Of a stretch of 64,000 nt of DNA, positions 19,793 to 31,317 are shown one piece after another; position 1 is the first letter of the stretch, and every line of letters starts with the position of its first letter. Both the position numbers and the translations under genes were made by a program. Source of the DNA: Rhodocyclales bacterium (GTDB taxonomy: Bacteria > Pseudomonadota > Gammaproteobacteria > Burkholderiales > Rhodocyclaceae); the NCBI GenBank assembly GCA_026399475.1, contig JAPLQY010000069.1:1-64000 (forward strand). Reading direction: 5' to 3'. The notes beneath the pieces were generated by a model. It saw only the letters and a list, made by a program, of their open reading frames with translations. It searched no databases and was not told where the DNA came from.

Positions 19793-19796
19793 CGCG

Positions 19797-20222
19797 TCAG
19801 TCGTCGATCCGGCTGTGCCACCATAGGCGGAAGTCGCGGCAGAGTCCATCGGCGTCGAATTCGACGATGGCCATGCCATCCAGCGCCAGGCGTGGCAGCG
19901 GGTCGCCGGGCTGCCGTGCCAGCATGTTGGTGCCGGTCGAGGCCGCCCACATCTTGAACATGTCTTCCGAAGTCACCTGATAGGTGGTGTGCCAGTGGGC
20001 TATGCCCCCTGCGGCATGGCGCTGCAGCACTTCATAGGTGAGCCGGATGTCCGTCTGCAGCTTGGTGCGCTGCCAGTACTGCTTGATCGCTTCATGTCCC
20101 TGCTGGACGGCGAAGGGGGTGTTGCGATAGGTGCCGTCAGGCGTGAACAGCGATGCCAGAAGATTCTCGTCGCTGGTTTCCCAGGCGCGCTTGTAATTCT
20201 CCATGAATCCGTCGATATCCAT
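19797..20222 (-). CDS. SnoaL/NTF2-like protein of unknown function
   Basis: A 141-residue protein with the NTF2-like cone-fold pattern: MDNY-type first helix (FMENYKRAWETSDENLLASLF), TPDGTYRNTPF, GHEAIKQYWQ, and strand segments ending CRDFRLWWH. Such proteins are ketosteroid isomerase-like enzymes or small ligand binders; no specific active-site set can be read here. It stands alone, convergent to tRNA-Val and divergent from thrS. Confidence 0.8.
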   Translation of the reverse strand: MDIDGFMENYKRAWETSDENLLASLFTPDGTYRNTPFAVQQGHEAIKQYWQRTKLQTDIRLTYEVLQRHAAGGIAHWHTTYQVTSEDMFKMWAASTGTNMLARQPGDPLPRLALDGMAIVEFDADGLCRDFRLWWHSRIDD

Positions 20223-20367
20223 AGCCTGCCTCCTCTGGTGATGAGAGCGGAATGATGCCGTAAGGCAATGGGGCGCTGTGATAAAATTTTGGCTCTTTGA
20301 TTTTCAGGGCGCACCGCGTGATTGCCGCGTGATCCATGCGCCCTGTTGCTTTTCTGGAGCAAGCGAT

Positions 20368-22284
20368 ATGCCGGTGATCACCCTGCCTGATGGATCGAAA
20401 CGCGAATACCCGCAAGCGCTGACCGTGGCCGAGGTCGCGGCCTCGATTGGTGCCGGGCTGGCCAAGGCGGCACTGGCCGGTCGTGTCGATGGCGTGCTGG
20501 TCGATACCTCCTTTCTGATCGAGCGTGATGCCCAGGTCGCGATCGTCACCGAAAAGGATGCCGATGGCCTCGACATCATTCGCCATTCGACCTCGCATCT
20601 GCTGGCTTATGCGGTCAAGGAGTTGTTTCCCGAGGCGCAGGTAACGATCGGCCCGGTGATCGAAAACGGCTTCTACTACGACTTCGCCTGCAAGCGACCC
20701 TTCACGCCGGAAGACCTGGAGGCCATCGAAAAGCGCATGGCCGAGCTGGCAAAGAAGGACATTCCGGTCAGTCGCGAGGTCTGGTCGCGCGACAAGGCGG
20801 TGGAGTTCTTCAAGTCCATCGGCGAGCACTACAAGGCCGAGCTGATCGCAGCGATTCCGCAGGGCGAAGATGTATCGCTGTATCGCGAGGGTGATTTCAT
20901 CGACCTCTGCCGCGGCCCGCACGTTCCCTCCACCGGCAAGCTCAAGGTCTTCAAGCTGATGAAGGTCGCCGGTGCCTACTGGCGCGGCGACCAGAAGAAC
21001 GAGCAGCTGCAGCGTATCTACGGCACCGCCTGGGCGAAGAAGGACGAACTGGACGCCTATCTGCACATGCTGGAAGAAGCCGAGAAACGCGACCATCGCA
21101 AGCTCGGTCGGCAACTCGATCTCTTCCACCTGCAGGAAGAAGCGCCCGGCATGGTGTTCTGGCATCCGCATGGCTGGACAGTGTGGCAGGAGGTCGAGCA
21201 ATACATGCGCCGCGTCTATCGCGATAACGGCTACCAGGAAGTGCGTTGTCCGCAGATTCTCGATCGCAGCCTGTGGGAACGCTCGGGCCATTGGGAGCAT
21301 TTCAAGCACAACATGTTCACCACCGAGTCGGAGAGCCGCGACTACGCTGTGAAGCCGATGAATTGTCCGGGGCATGTGCAGATATTCAATACCGATGTGC
21401 GTTCCTATCGCGAACTGCCCTTGCGTTACGGCGAGTTCGGTTCCTGCCACCGCAACGAACCCTCCGGCGCCTTGCACGGCGTGATGCGCGTGCGGGCCTT
21501 CACCCAGGACGACGGACACATTTTTTGCACCGAAGACCAGATTCAGTCGGAGGTCACGGCCTTCAACGATCTGGTGCGCGAGGTCTATGCCGATTTCGGC
21601 TTCACCGACGTTGCGGTCAAGCTGGCGCTGCGTCCCGAAGGCCGGGTTGGCGCAGACCATCTGTGGGACAAGGCGGAAAGCGCCCTGCGCGCGGCGCTGA
21701 CGGCAAGCGGCCTGAGCTGGGAAGAGCTTCCCGGCGAAGGCGCGTTTTACGGGCCCAAGATCGAATTTCACATCAAGGACGCCATCGGCCGATCCTGGCA
21801 GTGCGGCACAGTGCAGGTCGATTTCTCGATGCCCGGGCGGCTCGGTGCCGAATATGTCGGCGAGGACAACAGCCGCCACACGCCGGTGATGCTGCATCGG
21901 GCGATCCTCGGTTCGCTGGAGCGATTCATCGGTATTCTGGTCGAAAACCATGCCGGCGCCTTCCCGTTGTGGCTGGCGCCGGTGCAGGTGGTGGTCATGA
22001 ATATCTCGGAAGCGCAGACGGATTACGCCGAGAATGTGGCAAAAATGCTGCGCGAAGCCGGTCTGCGCGTCGATAGCGATTTGCGTGGAGAGAAAATTAA
22101 CTATAAAATACGCGAACATAGCTTGTTGAAGCGGCCTTACATCGTTGTTGTGGGTGACAAGGAAAAGGCCGCTGGGTTGGTCGCTTTACGTGCCCGGGGC
22201 AATCAGGATCTCGGGCAGATGTCCCCCCAGGCCTTGATCGAACGTCTGTTGCATGAACAATGCACCAGAGGTTTGGTTGCCTGA
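20368..22284 (+). CDS. thrS: Threonyl-tRNA synthetase
   Basis: 638 residues, the usual length. The frame extends upstream, but [11 protein letters not shown] at 20368 is the standard N-terminus and has GGAG 9 bases before it. Domains: TGS (about 1-60), editing domain with HSTSHLLA, class II core with [12 protein letters not shown] (motif 1 region), [10 protein letters not shown], and anticodon-binding domain at the C-terminus. It charges tRNA-Thr and hydrolyses mischarged Ser-tRNA-Thr. First gene of the translation cluster, with infC following after 29 bp. A possible -10 (GATAAAAT) lies at about 20280. Confidence 0.98.
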   Translation: MPVITLPDGSKREYPQALTVAEVAASIGAGLAKAALAGRVDGVLVDTSFLIERDAQVAIVTEKDADGLDIIRHSTSHLLAYAVKELFPEAQVTIGPVIENGFYYDFACKRPFTPEDLEAIEKRMAELAKKDIPVSREVWSRDKAVEFFKSIGEHYKAELIAAIPQGEDVSLYREGDFIDLCRGPHVPSTGKLKVFKLMKVAGAYWRGDQKNEQLQRIYGTAWAKKDELDAYLHMLEEAEKRDHRKLGRQLDLFHLQEEAPGMVFWHPHGWTVWQEVEQYMRRVYRDNGYQEVRCPQILDRSLWERSGHWEHFKHNMFTTESESRDYAVKPMNCPGHVQIFNTDVRSYRELPLRYGEFGSCHRNEPSGALHGVMRVRAFTQDDGHIFCTEDQIQSEVTAFNDLVREVYADFGFTDVAVKLALRPEGRVGADHLWDKAESALRAALTASGLSWEELPGEGAFYGPKIEFHIKDAIGRSWQCGTVQVDFSMPGRLGAEYVGEDNSRHTPVMLHRAILGSLERFIGILVENHAGAFPLWLAPVQVVVMNISEAQTDYAENVAKMLREAGLRVDSDLRGEKINYKIREHSLLKRPYIVVVGDKEKAAGLVALRARGNQDLGQMSPQALIERLLHEQCTRGLVA

Positions 22285-22313
22285 TTTTTTTGAATTTTTT
22301 GGAGATTTGAACC

Positions 22314-22841
22314 ATCGCTCAGGATAAATCGCAGCGTCTCAACGAAGAGATCACCACCCCCGAGGTTCGCTTGGTCGGGGAGGACGGAGAGCAACTGGGC
22401 ATAGTCCCGATTCGTCAGGCGCTGGCGCTGGCCGAAGAGGCCGGGGTGGATCTGGTGGAAATCGCTCCCACGGCTGTGCCGCCCGTCTGCAAGATCATGG
22501 ACATCGGCAAGTTCAAGTACCAGGAGGCCAAGCGTCAGCACGAGGCCAAGCTGAAGCAGAAGCAAGTGGTGGTGAAGGAAGTCAAGTTTCGGCCGGGTAC
22601 GGACGAAAACGATTACCAGATCAAGCTGCGCAATGTGATCAAGTTTCTGAGCGAAGGTGACAAGGCAAAAATTACCTTGCGTTTTCGCGGTCGTGAAATG
22701 GCGCACCAGGAAATCGGCATGCGCATGCTGGAGCGAATCAAGGTAGATCTGGAGCAGCAGGCGATGGTAGAGCAGTGGCCGAAAATGGAAGGACGTCAGC
22801 TGATCATGGTGCTGGCAGCCTCCAAGAAAAAGCCGCACTGA
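22314..22841 (+). CDS. infC: Translation initiation factor IF-3 (AUC start)
   Basis: The conserved IF-3 N-terminus ([12 protein letters not shown]) is only reached if translation starts at ATC 22314-22316; no ATG, GTG or TTG precedes it in frame after the thrS stop. GGAG at 22301-22304 is 9 bases upstream. This gives 175 residues, normal for IF-3, with N-domain, basic linker ([16 protein letters not shown]) and C-domain ([15 protein letters not shown]). IF-3 discriminates against non-AUG starts, and infC of E. coli uses AUU for autoregulation; the AUC here fits the same logic. Only the later TTG at 22371 would be found by ordinary ORF calling, and it would drop 19 conserved residues. Confidence 0.95.
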   Translation: MAQDKSQRLNEEITTPEVRLVGEDGEQLGIVPIRQALALAEEAGVDLVEIAPTAVPPVCKIMDIGKFKYQEAKRQHEAKLKQKQVVVKEVKFRPGTDENDYQIKLRNVIKFLSEGDKAKITLRFRGREMAHQEIGMRMLERIKVDLEQQAMVEQWPKMEGRQLIMVLAASKKKPH

Positions 22842-22954
22842 GAATTTTGAATTTGTTCTGCATGTCTTGCATGCGGAAACAAGAAGTGGTTGCGGGTCAC
22901 CAAGCATTCCCGGGGCGGGAAACACCTGGCAGCCATGTAATAGGGAGATCTTCG

Positions 22955-23152
22955 ATGCCGAAGATGAAGACCAAGAGCGGTGCCAAGAAGCGCTTTGTAA
23001 TACGCGCTTCCGGTGGCATCAAGCGCGGGAGTGCGTTCAAGCGCCACATCCTGACCAAGAAAACCACCAAGAGCAAGCGCCAGTTGCGCGGCGTGCACAC
23101 CGTGCACGCCTCCGACGCGAAGTCCGTGCGCGCCATGCTGCCCAACGGTTAA
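22955..23152 (+). CDS. rpmI: 50S ribosomal protein L35
   Basis: 65 residues, [14 protein letters not shown] start, rich in Lys/Arg, ending RAMLPNG; a textbook bL35. AGGGAG precedes the ATG. The 113-bp gap after infC is longer than other gaps in the cluster and is where L20-mediated autoregulation acts in other bacteria, but I see no clear pseudoknot by eye. Confidence 0.97.
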   Translation: MPKMKTKSGAKKRFVIRASGGIKRGSAFKRHILTKKTTKSKRQLRGVHTVHASDAKSVRAMLPNG

Positions 23153-23163
23153 GGAGAGACACC

Positions 23164-23523
23164 ATGCCAAGAGTAAAACGTGGTGTAACGGCGCGCGCGC
23201 GCCACAAGAAGGTTCTCGACCTCGCAAAGGGTTACCGCGGCCGGCGCAGCAAGGTCTATCGCATCGCCAAGGAAGCGGTGATGAAGGCCGGGCAATATGC
23301 CTATCGCGACCGTCGTCAGCGCAAGCGGCAGTTCCGTGTCCTGTGGATCGCCCGTATCAATGCGGCGGCCCGCGAACTGGGCATGAAGTACAGCACCTTC
23401 ATGAACGGCCTGAAGAAGGCCTCGATTGAAGTCGACCGCAAGGTGCTGTCCGATCTCGCGGTGTTCGACAAGCCGGCATTTGCCGCCCTGGCCGCACAGG
23501 CCAAGGCCCATCTGACGGCCTGA
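23164..23523 (+). CDS. rplT: 50S ribosomal protein L20
   Basis: 119 residues beginning [16 protein letters not shown], with the long basic N-terminal extension and the globular domain ending [14 protein letters not shown]; normal bL20. AAGGAGA lies just ahead of the ATG and the gap to rpmI is 11 bp. In other bacteria L20 represses its own mRNA. Confidence 0.98.
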   Translation: MPRVKRGVTARARHKKVLDLAKGYRGRRSKVYRIAKEAVMKAGQYAYRDRRQRKRQFRVLWIARINAAARELGMKYSTFMNGLKKASIEVDRKVLSDLAVFDKPAFAALAAQAKAHLTA

Positions 23524-23541
23524 GTCTCGCTGCACCCGGAG

Positions 23542-23576
23542 AAGGAGGCCCAGGGCTGTTGGGGCCTCCTTTTTTT
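23542..23576 (+). terminator. Terminator/attenuator between rplT and pheS
   Basis: AAGGAGGCCC and GGGGCCTCCTT form a GC-rich stem followed by a run of seven T. It sits 24 bp before pheS, so it may partly uncouple pheST from the ribosomal genes. Confidence 0.85.
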
Positions 23577-23597
23577 ACTTCTGCTTTTGCCTCGTGA

Positions 23598-24647
<1,050 letters not shown>

Positions 24648-24672
24648 GCACTACGTGCGAACCTGAACCGTC

Positions 24673-27051
24673 ATGCAATTCTCCGAAACCTGGCTGCGCA
24701 GCCTCTGCAATCCCTCCCTGTCACGCGAGGAACTCTGCCATGTGCTGACCATGGCCGGCCTTGAAGTCGAGGAACGCCGTCCCGCCGGCGCCGACTTTTC
24801 GAATGTCGTCGTGGCTGAAGTGCTGAGTGTCGAAAAACACCCCGATGCCGACAAGCTGAAGCTCTGCTCCGTCGATGTCGGCGAAGCCGCTCCGCTGCAG
24901 ATCGTGTGCGGCGCACCGAACGTCGCCGCAGGCATGAAGGTGCCGTGCGCGCGGGTCGGCGCCAGGCTGCCCGGCATCGAGATCAGGAAAGCCAAGGTGC
25001 GTGGCATCGAGAGCTCCGGCATGCTTTGCTCGGCGCGCGAACTCGGTCTTTCCGAAGATCATGGCGGGCTGCTGCCGCTGGCCGCCGATGCTCGAGTCGG
25101 TGAAGACATCCGCCGCCATCTGGATCTGGACGACAACCTGATCACCCTCAAGCTCACGCCGAACCGCGCCGACTGCCTTTCGCTGCTCGGCATCGCGCGC
25201 GAACTCTCGGCACTGACCGGTGCGCCGCTGCTGGCGCCCGAGGTCGAGCCGGTAGCAGCGGTGGTTGCCGACACGCGCCAGGTGGTGCTCGATGCCCCCG
25301 CTTCGTGCTCGCGCTACTGCGGCCGCATCATCCGTGGCGTCAATGCCCGCGCCGAAACGCCGGAATGGATGAGGCGGCGCATCGAACGCAGCGGCATCCG
25401 CGCGATCTCCTTCCTGGTCGACGTCACCAATTATGTGATGCTCGAACTCGGCCAGCCGCTGCACGCTTTCGATGATGCGGAACTCTCCGGCGCGATTCAC
25501 GTGCGCCTGCCCAAGCCCGGCGAAAAGCTGCTGCTGCTGAACGAGCAGACCGTGACGCCATCGGCCGATACGGCATTGATCGCCGACGACCAAAAACCGC
25601 TGGCGATGGCCGGCGTCATGGGCGGCGAGCATTCCGGCATCAATGATTCGACCCGCGACCTGTTCCTCGAGAGCGCTTTTTTCCCGCCCGTCGCAATCGC
25701 CGGCAAGGCCCGGGCGCTGGGCTTCAGTTCGGACGCGTCACACCGCTACGAGCGCGGCGTCGATTTCGAACTGCAGCGCAAGGCCATCGAACGCGCCACG
25801 CAACTGATCGTCGATACCTGCGGCGGTCAGCCCGGCCCGGTGGTCGAGGCGGTTTCCACCGCGCATCTGCCCTCACGTACGTCAGTGCGACTGCGCACGG
25901 CGCGTGCCGCCAGGGTGCTGGGTATTCGCCTTGCCGCTGAGAGCATCGAAGCCATCCTCAAGGGCCTCGGTCTCGGGGTGGAACGGCAGGGCGATGACTT
26001 CCTCGTCACGCCGCCGTCCTTCCGTTTCGACATCGAAATCGAGGAAGACCTGATCGAGGAAATCGCTCGCGTTCATGGCTACGACAATATTCCGTCGCAG
26101 CCGCCGGTGGCCTTGATGGCGATGATGCCGGCCACCGAGATGAGCCGCACGCCGATGGCTTTGCGTCGCCTGGTTGCCGAGCGCGATTATCACGAAGTGG
26201 TGACCTACAGTTTCGTCGAAGCCGCATGGGAAGCCGATTTCACAGCCAACACTGCACCGATAGTGCTCGCCAATCCGATCGCCAGCCAGATGGGCGTCAT
26301 GCGTTCGTCGCTGATTGGCGGTCTGGTCGGGACCCTGGTGGCCAATCGCAAGCGGCAAACGGAGCGGGTGCGGATATTCGAATTGGGGCGCTGCTTCCAG
26401 CGTAACGAAGATTCGGGTCCGGTGACGGGGTTTGCCCAACCTCTGCGTCTGGCAGGTCTTGCCGCGGGCTCGATCCTGCCTGAACAATGGGGTGCACCCG
26501 CTGCCCGTGTGGATTTCTACGACATCAAGGCCGACGTCGAGGCCTTGTTCGCGCCGCGCCGCCTGGACTTCATCAAGGCCGCCCATCCGGCTTTGCACCC
26601 GGGTCGTTGCGCCAGGGTCATTCTCGATGGCTACCCGGCGGGCGTACTGGGTGAGTTGCATCCGCGCTGGGTGCAGAAATACGAACTGGGCACCGCCCCG
26701 GTGGTTTTCGAGCTTGAATTGGCCGCCTTGCTGGCAACGCCGTTCCCCCGCCATGTCGAGGTTTCCCGTTTCCCCGCCGTAATCCGGGATCTGGCCCTGG
26801 TGATGCCGCACAGCCAGCCGCTGGCGCCGCTCCTGGCGGCCCTGCGTGCCGCCGCGCCGGCCATCGTGCGCGATGTTGCATTGTTCGACGTATATCAGGG
26901 CAAGGGGCTCGGCGAAAGCGAAAAGAGCCTTGCCTTTCGCATAGTTATGCAAGATACTCAACGTACTCTCGAGGATGCCGAAGTCGAGGCGGTGATCGCT
27001 AATCTTCTGGCGGTCGTCACCCGCGACTTCAGTGCGTCTTTGCGGAAATAA
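24673..27051 (+). CDS. pheT: Phenylalanyl-tRNA synthetase beta subunit
   Basis: 792 residues. N-terminal tRNA-binding (EMAP-like) domain ([18 protein letters not shown]), B3/B4 editing domain ([19 protein letters not shown]), B5, the catalytic-like core, and the C-terminal FDX-ACB anticodon-binding domain ([19 protein letters not shown]). Full length. Partner of pheS, with ihfA following after 17 bp. Confidence 0.98.
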   Translation: MQFSETWLRSLCNPSLSREELCHVLTMAGLEVEERRPAGADFSNVVVAEVLSVEKHPDADKLKLCSVDVGEAAPLQIVCGAPNVAAGMKVPCARVGARLPGIEIRKAKVRGIESSGMLCSARELGLSEDHGGLLPLAADARVGEDIRRHLDLDDNLITLKLTPNRADCLSLLGIARELSALTGAPLLAPEVEPVAAVVADTRQVVLDAPASCSRYCGRIIRGVNARAETPEWMRRRIERSGIRAISFLVDVTNYVMLELGQPLHAFDDAELSGAIHVRLPKPGEKLLLLNEQTVTPSADTALIADDQKPLAMAGVMGGEHSGINDSTRDLFLESAFFPPVAIAGKARALGFSSDASHRYERGVDFELQRKAIERATQLIVDTCGGQPGPVVEAVSTAHLPSRTSVRLRTARAARVLGIRLAAESIEAILKGLGLGVERQGDDFLVTPPSFRFDIEIEEDLIEEIARVHGYDNIPSQPPVALMAMMPATEMSRTPMALRRLVAERDYHEVVTYSFVEAAWEADFTANTAPIVLANPIASQMGVMRSSLIGGLVGTLVANRKRQTERVRIFELGRCFQRNEDSGPVTGFAQPLRLAGLAAGSILPEQWGAPAARVDFYDIKADVEALFAPRRLDFIKAAHPALHPGRCARVILDGYPAGVLGELHPRWVQKYELGTAPVVFELELAALLATPFPRHVEVSRFPAVIRDLALVMPHSQPLAPLLAALRAAAPAIVRDVALFDVYQGKGLGESEKSLAFRIVMQDTQRTLEDAEVEAVIANLLAVVTRDFSASLRK

Positions 27052-27068
27052 ATGCAGTCGGAGCTCAT

Positions 27069-27374
27069 ATGACATTGACCAAGGCGGAACTCGCCGATCT
27101 GCTGTTCGAAAAAGTCGGCCTCAACAAGCGGGAGGCCAAGGACATGGTCGAGGCCTTTTTCGACGAAGTGCGCCTCGCACTGGAAAAGGGCGACAGCGTC
27201 AAACTTTCCGGTTTCGGCAATTTTCAGTTGCGCGAAAAACCGCAGCGCCCCGGACGCAATCCGAAAACCGGCGAAGAAATCCCGATCACGGCCCGCCGCG
27301 TCGTCACCTTCCACGCCAGCCAGAAGCTCAAGGCGGCGGTCGAGGCTTTCCCGCGTGGCAACAGCCAGCAGTAG
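27069..27374 (+). CDS. ihfA: Integration host factor alpha subunit
   Basis: 101 residues with the HU/IHF fold: [41 protein letters not shown], and the DNA-bending beta-arm with its Pro. The pheT-ihfA order is classical for proteobacteria. IHF bends DNA for recombination, replication and transcription. Confidence 0.97.
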   Translation: MTLTKAELADLLFEKVGLNKREAKDMVEAFFDEVRLALEKGDSVKLSGFGNFQLREKPQRPGRNPKTGEEIPITARRVVTFHASQKLKAAVEAFPRGNSQQ

Positions 27375-27726
27375 TAGGGACGAACTTCCGTCGATTCCCG
27401 CCAAGCGCTACTTCACCATTGGTGAAGTGAGCGAGTTGTGTGGCGTCAAGCCGCATGTACTGCGCTACTGGGAACAGGAGTTTACGCAACTGCGTCCGGT
27501 CAAGCGGCGCGGTAATCGTCGCTATTACCAGCATCATGAAGTCCTGCTGGTGCGGCGTATTCGCGAACTGCTTTACCAGGAAGGGTTTACCATCAGCGGC
27601 GCGCGCAACCGCCTTGATGACGGCCCGGGCAAGGTGCAGGATGTGTCGGAGCCCCTTGCCGGCAGGAGCCAGGCATCATTACGCGCCGAACTCGCGTCAA
27701 TCATCGAATTCCTCCACACTGCCTGA
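27355..27726 (+). CDS. MerR-family transcriptional regulator
   Basis: 123 residues, starting at GTG 27355 and overlapping ihfA by 20 bp in another frame. The winged-helix MerR DNA-binding domain is complete ([25 protein letters not shown], shown in part; [19 protein letters not shown]), but the effector-binding C-terminus is short and has no metal-binding Cys. Small MerR proteins at this position after ihfA are conserved in beta- and gammaproteobacteria; target unknown. Confidence 0.9.
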   Translation: MATASSSRDELPSIPAKRYFTIGEVSELCGVKPHVLRYWEQEFTQLRPVKRRGNRRYYQHHEVLLVRRIRELLYQEGFTISGARNRLDDGPGKVQDVSEPLAGRSQASLRAELASIIEFLHTA

Positions 27727-27748
27727 CGCCGGCGGGTGTTTCCTTTGT

Positions 27749-27754
27749 TATAAT
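27749..27754 (+). promoter_or_regulatory. -10 box of tRNA-Pro
   Basis: Perfect TATAAT, 9 bp before the tRNA. The -35 region is weak (CCTGAC further upstream). Confidence 0.5.
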
Positions 27755-27763
27755 TCGCAGCGT

Positions 27764-27840
27764 CGGGGCGTGGCGCAGCCTGGTAGCGCACTTGCATGGG
27801 GTGCAAGGGGTCGCGAGTTCGAATCCCGCCGCCCCGACCA
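27764..27840 (+). tRNA. tRNA-Pro(GGG)
   Basis: 77 nt; acceptor CGGGGCG pairs with CGCCCCG, anticodon stem CTTGC/GCAAG with loop ATGGGGT gives anticodon GGG, T arm AGTTCGAATCC, CCA encoded. Confidence 0.95.
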
Positions 27841-27848
27841 GTAATCCC

Positions 27849-27882
27849 AAGGGTTTCCGGCTCATCGCCGGAAACCCTTTTT
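27849..27882. terminator. Hairpin terminator after tRNA-Pro
   Basis: AAGGGTTTCCGGC and GCCGGAAACCCTT with a 5-base loop, followed by TTTT. Confidence 0.85.
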
Positions 27883-27959
27883 CCTTGTTGTATGTATTTG
27901 CCGAAAACTGCCCAACAGCTTGTTTGGCTAAAGATGAATCACGACTGACAATCTGACAC

Positions 27960-28190
27960 ATGACGACCCAAACCAAGTTCTGCTACCACTGCGGCGCCCA
28001 TCACCCGGTTGAGGAGATGCGCCAGATTGAAACCAAGGCGGGCAAGCGCTGGCGGTGCATTCGCAGTATCCAGGCCACCCAGAAGACCGCGGAGGCGCGT
28101 GATGCCTTCGGTCGTCAGGTATCCGCGATGAATACCGCGGAAGCCAGGAGCCACGCGCGGCGGCTGAACGAGCTTCGCCAGGACAAGTGA
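27960..28190 (+). CDS. Small zinc-ribbon-like hypothetical protein
   Basis: 76 residues. N-terminal FCYHCGAHHPVEEM with a CxxC and nearby His, and a third Cys in RWRCIRS, suggest a small metal knuckle. The rest is basic and helical (AEARSHARRLNELRQDK). No recognised family. Codon use matches the neighbours, and it is followed by another small gene. Probably real, function unknown. Confidence 0.6.
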   Translation: MTTQTKFCYHCGAHHPVEEMRQIETKAGKRWRCIRSIQATQKTAEARDAFGRQVSAMNTAEARSHARRLNELRQDK

Positions 28191-28360
28191 CATTTTCGCG
28201 GTCGCTGCAAATGGTTGAGGATTAATCCTTGGCTTGAATCCCATTCGGTGCCATTTGGGAAGCAGAAACAAGAGGGCATTCCTTATCAATTTCCGGATTA
28301 CAGGGTGGCAATCCCGGGCGCAGGATTATGGAAAACCAACGCCTCAAGAGGAAACTTCCC

Positions 28361-28579
28361 ATGCGCATCGAATCCGTCGAACTGGTTGACCTGCCCAACG
28401 CACCGGCCTGGCAGGAGAAGGTCTATCGGGCGCACCTCGATACCGGCGAGGACATGGATCTGTTCCAGCAGCACTGGGACGTGCCTCTGCCGCCGGAAAG
28501 CCTGGTCGGCCTGACGGTCGAAGAGGCGCGGAAAAGACGCAACGAACGAATGTTTGCCATCGCTTCCGGCAACCACTGA
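28361..28579 (+). CDS. Small conserved hypothetical protein
   Basis: 72 residues from ATG 28361, preceded by AGAGGAAA at about 28347; the frame also opens from an ATG at 28328 but without a good ribosome site. Sequence MRIESVELVDLPNAPAWQ..., acidic with LTVEEARKRRNERM near the C-terminus. No known domain recognised. The 170-bp stretch before it holds no clear feature. Confidence 0.6.
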   Translation: MRIESVELVDLPNAPAWQEKVYRAHLDTGEDMDLFQQHWDVPLPPESLVGLTVEEARKRRNERMFAIASGNH

Positions 28580-28621
28580 CGCCGGCGCGCGGAGCGCAAG
28601 AAACTACCGTATCCAGCCAGA

Positions 28622-29758
28622 TTAGCCTGTCAGCTTGAACGGCAAGTGGGTCGCGGTTTCTGCCTCGTAGTCCTGCATCGCTGAGTCTTCGCGGGCAATG
28701 AAGTCAGTCACGGCGCGACGCATGCCGAGATCGGCGATCCAGAACGCGGACCAGGTTGCGACCGGCTCGAAGCCGCGGGCGAGTTTGTGTTCGCCCTGCG
28801 CTCCGGGCTCGAAGGCTTGCAGGCCGTGGCGGATGCAGTAGTCGATACCCTGGTAGTAACAAAGCTCGAAGTGCAGACCGGGCATGTCGATCGAAGTGCC
28901 CCAGTGGCGGCCATAGAGCGTATGGGCGTCGCGGTAGCAGATGGCCGAGGCAACGGGCGTTTCATCAAGGAAGGCGACGAAGACGACCAGCCGCCGGGCG
29001 AGCAGGGCGCCGGCTTCGATGAAGAACTCGACGGGGAATGCCGGATGGTTGCCGTAGCGGGCAAAAGTGTCGCGGTACTGGCGATGGATGATATGCCAGA
29101 GGGGTGCGTCAATTTCGTCGCCATGCCGGGCTTCCAGCCTGAGACCGGATTCGCGCACAAAGCGGCGCTCGCGCTTGAGCTTCTTGCGCTTTTCGGCAGT
29201 GAAGCAGGCGAGGAAATCGTCGAAATCGCCGTAAGCCCGATTGGACCAGTGGAACTGCACGCCGCGTCGCATCAGGAGGCCGGCCGCTGCCAGCCGGTCG
29301 CGATCGTCTTCTTCGACAAACAGGCATTGCCACGAGGACGCGCCGAGTCGGCGAGTGACTTCCAGCGCAGCCTCGATCAGCGCCGTCGCCACGGTCTTCC
29401 GCTCAATGCCCTGCCGTACCAGCAGGCGCGGGCCGGGCGAGGGGGTATAGGGTATGCCGCTGACCAGCTTGGGGTAGTAGTCGAGTCCGGCGCGTTGCCA
29501 GGCAGATGCCCAGTTCCAGTCCCGCGAGAAGTCGCCGAAGGAATGGCTGCGCAAATAGAGCGGCAACAGCCCCAGCAGCAGATCACCTTCGTACAGCGCC
29601 AGATGCTGCGCCTGCCAGCCCAGCGCCTTACCGCTGGCACCGACTTTCTCGGCGGTGCCGAGGAAGGCGCGGCTGGCGAAAGGATCATCGTCGTGGTCGA
29701 GCAGCGCCCAGTCGGCTTCGGGGATATCGGTGGCAGTGCTGTATAGGGCAATTTCCAT
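28622..29758 (-). CDS. FemAB/GNAT-like protein (peptidoglycan biosynthesis-type, DUF482)
   Basis: 378 residues from MEIALYSTATDIPEADW; the open frame continues upstream, but that part is antisense to surE. It matches the FemAB-like acyltransferase family: ASRAFLGTAEKVGASG, GLLPLYLRSHSFGDFSRDW, CFTAEKRKKLKRERR, HPAFPVEFF, FEPGAQGEHKLARGFEPV. Family members transfer acyl groups through aminoacyl- or acyl-CoA-type donors; the substrate in proteobacteria is not known to me. Divergent from surE. Confidence 0.85.
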   Translation of the reverse strand: MEIALYSTATDIPEADWALLDHDDDPFASRAFLGTAEKVGASGKALGWQAQHLALYEGDLLLGLLPLYLRSHSFGDFSRDWNWASAWQRAGLDYYPKLVSGIPYTPSPGPRLLVRQGIERKTVATALIEAALEVTRRLGASSWQCLFVEEDDRDRLAAAGLLMRRGVQFHWSNRAYGDFDDFLACFTAEKRKKLKRERRFVRESGLRLEARHGDEIDAPLWHIIHRQYRDTFARYGNHPAFPVEFFIEAGALLARRLVVFVAFLDETPVASAICYRDAHTLYGRHWGTSIDMPGLHFELCYYQGIDYCIRHGLQAFEPGAQGEHKLARGFEPVATWSAFWIADLGMRRAVTDFIAREDSAMQDYEAETATHLPFKLTG

Positions 29759-29911
29759 TACTATCAATCCTACTCCGTGGCAGGTTGTGAACACGAGCTT
29801 GCGGTGAAAAGCGGGATGGAGGCATAGTCCTGCTCTGTTCCGGCCATCGGCAGCGGTCTGCGATGGGCTAAAATGAGCGTCGGCTTTTGGATCTTCGCGA
29901 CTCTGACCCCC

Positions 29912-30661
29912 ATGCGCATTCTGCTCAGCAACGACGACGGCTATTTCGCGCCGGGGCTCGCCCAGCTCGCGACCAGCCTCGCCGGTCTGGGCGACATTAC
30001 CGTGGTGGCGCCTGAACGCAACCGCAGCGGGGCAAGCAATTCGTTGACGCTGGATGTGCCGCTCCACCTGCGTCGCGCGGCCAATGGCTACATGTATGTC
30101 AGTGGCACGCCGACCGACTGCGTGCATCTGGCGGTAACCGGCGTGCTCGATCATCAGCCCGACATGGTGGTGTCGGGCATCAATCTCGGCGCCAACATGG
30201 GCGACGACACGATCTACTCCGGCACCGTGGCGGCGGCCACCGAAGGCTATCTGCTGGGCGTGCCGTCGATAGCGATTTCGCTGGGCAGTTTCGAGGGTCG
30301 GCATTTTGAGACAGCAGGGCGCGTGGCGCGCGAACTGGTGCAGCGTTTCACGGACACACCGTTTGCCGAACCGATTCTGTTGAATGTCAACGTGCCGGAC
30401 GTGCCCTACGATGAATTGCGCGGCATCCAGGTCACGCGCCTGGGACGTCGCCACAAGGCGGAGCCAGCGGTCAAATCCGTCAGTCCGCGCGGCGAGACGC
30501 TGTACTGGATCGGTGCCGCCGGTCCGGCCGCCGATGCCGGCGAAGGTACGGATTTTCATGCGGTCGAGCACGGCTGGATCTCGGTCACGCCACTGCAAAT
30601 CGACCTTACACATTCTGCGCAGGTTTCCGGCGTGCGCAGTTGGCTCAAGCTGGACCAGTGA
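29912..30661 (+). CDS. surE: 5'/3'-nucleotidase SurE
   Basis: 249 residues starting [15 protein letters not shown], with the metal-binding DD and N residues of the family ([33 protein letters not shown]). Hydrolyses nucleoside monophosphates; linked to stationary-phase survival. I use the ATG at 29912 rather than one 39 bp upstream because it gives the family N-terminus. First gene of surE-pcm-nlpD-rpoS. Confidence 0.96.
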   Translation: MRILLSNDDGYFAPGLAQLATSLAGLGDITVVAPERNRSGASNSLTLDVPLHLRRAANGYMYVSGTPTDCVHLAVTGVLDHQPDMVVSGINLGANMGDDTIYSGTVAAATEGYLLGVPSIAISLGSFEGRHFETAGRVARELVQRFTDTPFAEPILLNVNVPDVPYDELRGIQVTRLGRRHKAEPAVKSVSPRGETLYWIGAAGPAADAGEGTDFHAVEHGWISVTPLQIDLTHSAQVSGVRSWLKLDQ

Positions 30662-31317
30662 ATACCGCGACCCTTACCGGCATTGGCATGACATCGCAGC
30701 GTACCCGTACGCGCATGGTCGAGCGCCTGCGCGAGCAGGGCATCCGCGATACCCGGGTGCTGCACGCGATGGGACTGGTGCCACGCCATGTTTTCATCGA
30801 GCAGGCACTGGCGAACCGTGCCTACGATGACACCGCCCTGCCGCTGGGCTTCGGCCAGACCATTTCGCAACCGTACGTGGTAGCCCGCATGATCGAGATA
30901 CTGATTGCCGGTCGCGAACTGGGCAAGACGCTGGAGATCGGCGCCGGCTGCGGTTATCAGGCGGCGATCCTGGGTGTGCTGTCGAAGCAGGTGTTTGCCG
31001 TGGAGCGCATTGCGCCATTGCTGGCGCGGGCGCGGGACAATCTCAAACAGATCAAGCTTTCGCATATTCGCCTCAAGCACGCAGACGGCAATCTTGGACT
31101 GCCGGAAGCCGCGCCATTTGATACCATCATCCTGGCGGCGGCGGCGGCCGATGTACCGCAGAGCCTGTTGGGGCAATTGGCGCCGGGTGGACGGCTGGTG
31201 ATGCCGCTGGGCAGCGCAGAACAGGTGATCAGCCTGGTCGAGCGCACCGAAAGCGGTTTCATCGAAACTCGATTTGATGCTGTGCGCTTCGTGCCGCTGT
31301 TGCCGGGAGTGGAATGA
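30658..31317 (+). CDS. pcm: Protein-L-isoaspartate O-methyltransferase
   Basis: 219 residues from GTG 30658, whose GTGA overlaps the surE stop. Family motifs: [51 protein letters not shown] (SAM-binding motif I), and [12 protein letters not shown]. Repairs isoaspartyl residues in aged proteins. Overlaps nlpD by 4 bases. Confidence 0.95.
   Translation: MNTATLTGIGMTSQRTRTRMVERLREQGIRDTRVLHAMGLVPRHVFIEQALANRAYDDTALPLGFGQTISQPYVVARMIEILIAGRELGKTLEIGAGCGYQAAILGVLSKQVFAVERIAPLLARARDNLKQIKLSHIRLKHADGNLGLPEAAPFDTIILAAAAADVPQSLLGQLAPGGRLVMPLGSAEQVISLVERTESGFIETRFDAVRFVPLLPGVE

Noticed and set aside
20137-22119. 660-codon minus-strand ORF
   Set aside because: Antisense to thrS; His-rich composition typical of a shadow frame.
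28622-30613. 663-codon form of the FemAB-like gene
   Set aside because: The upstream 285 codons lie antisense to surE and do not resemble the family; the family start is at 29758.
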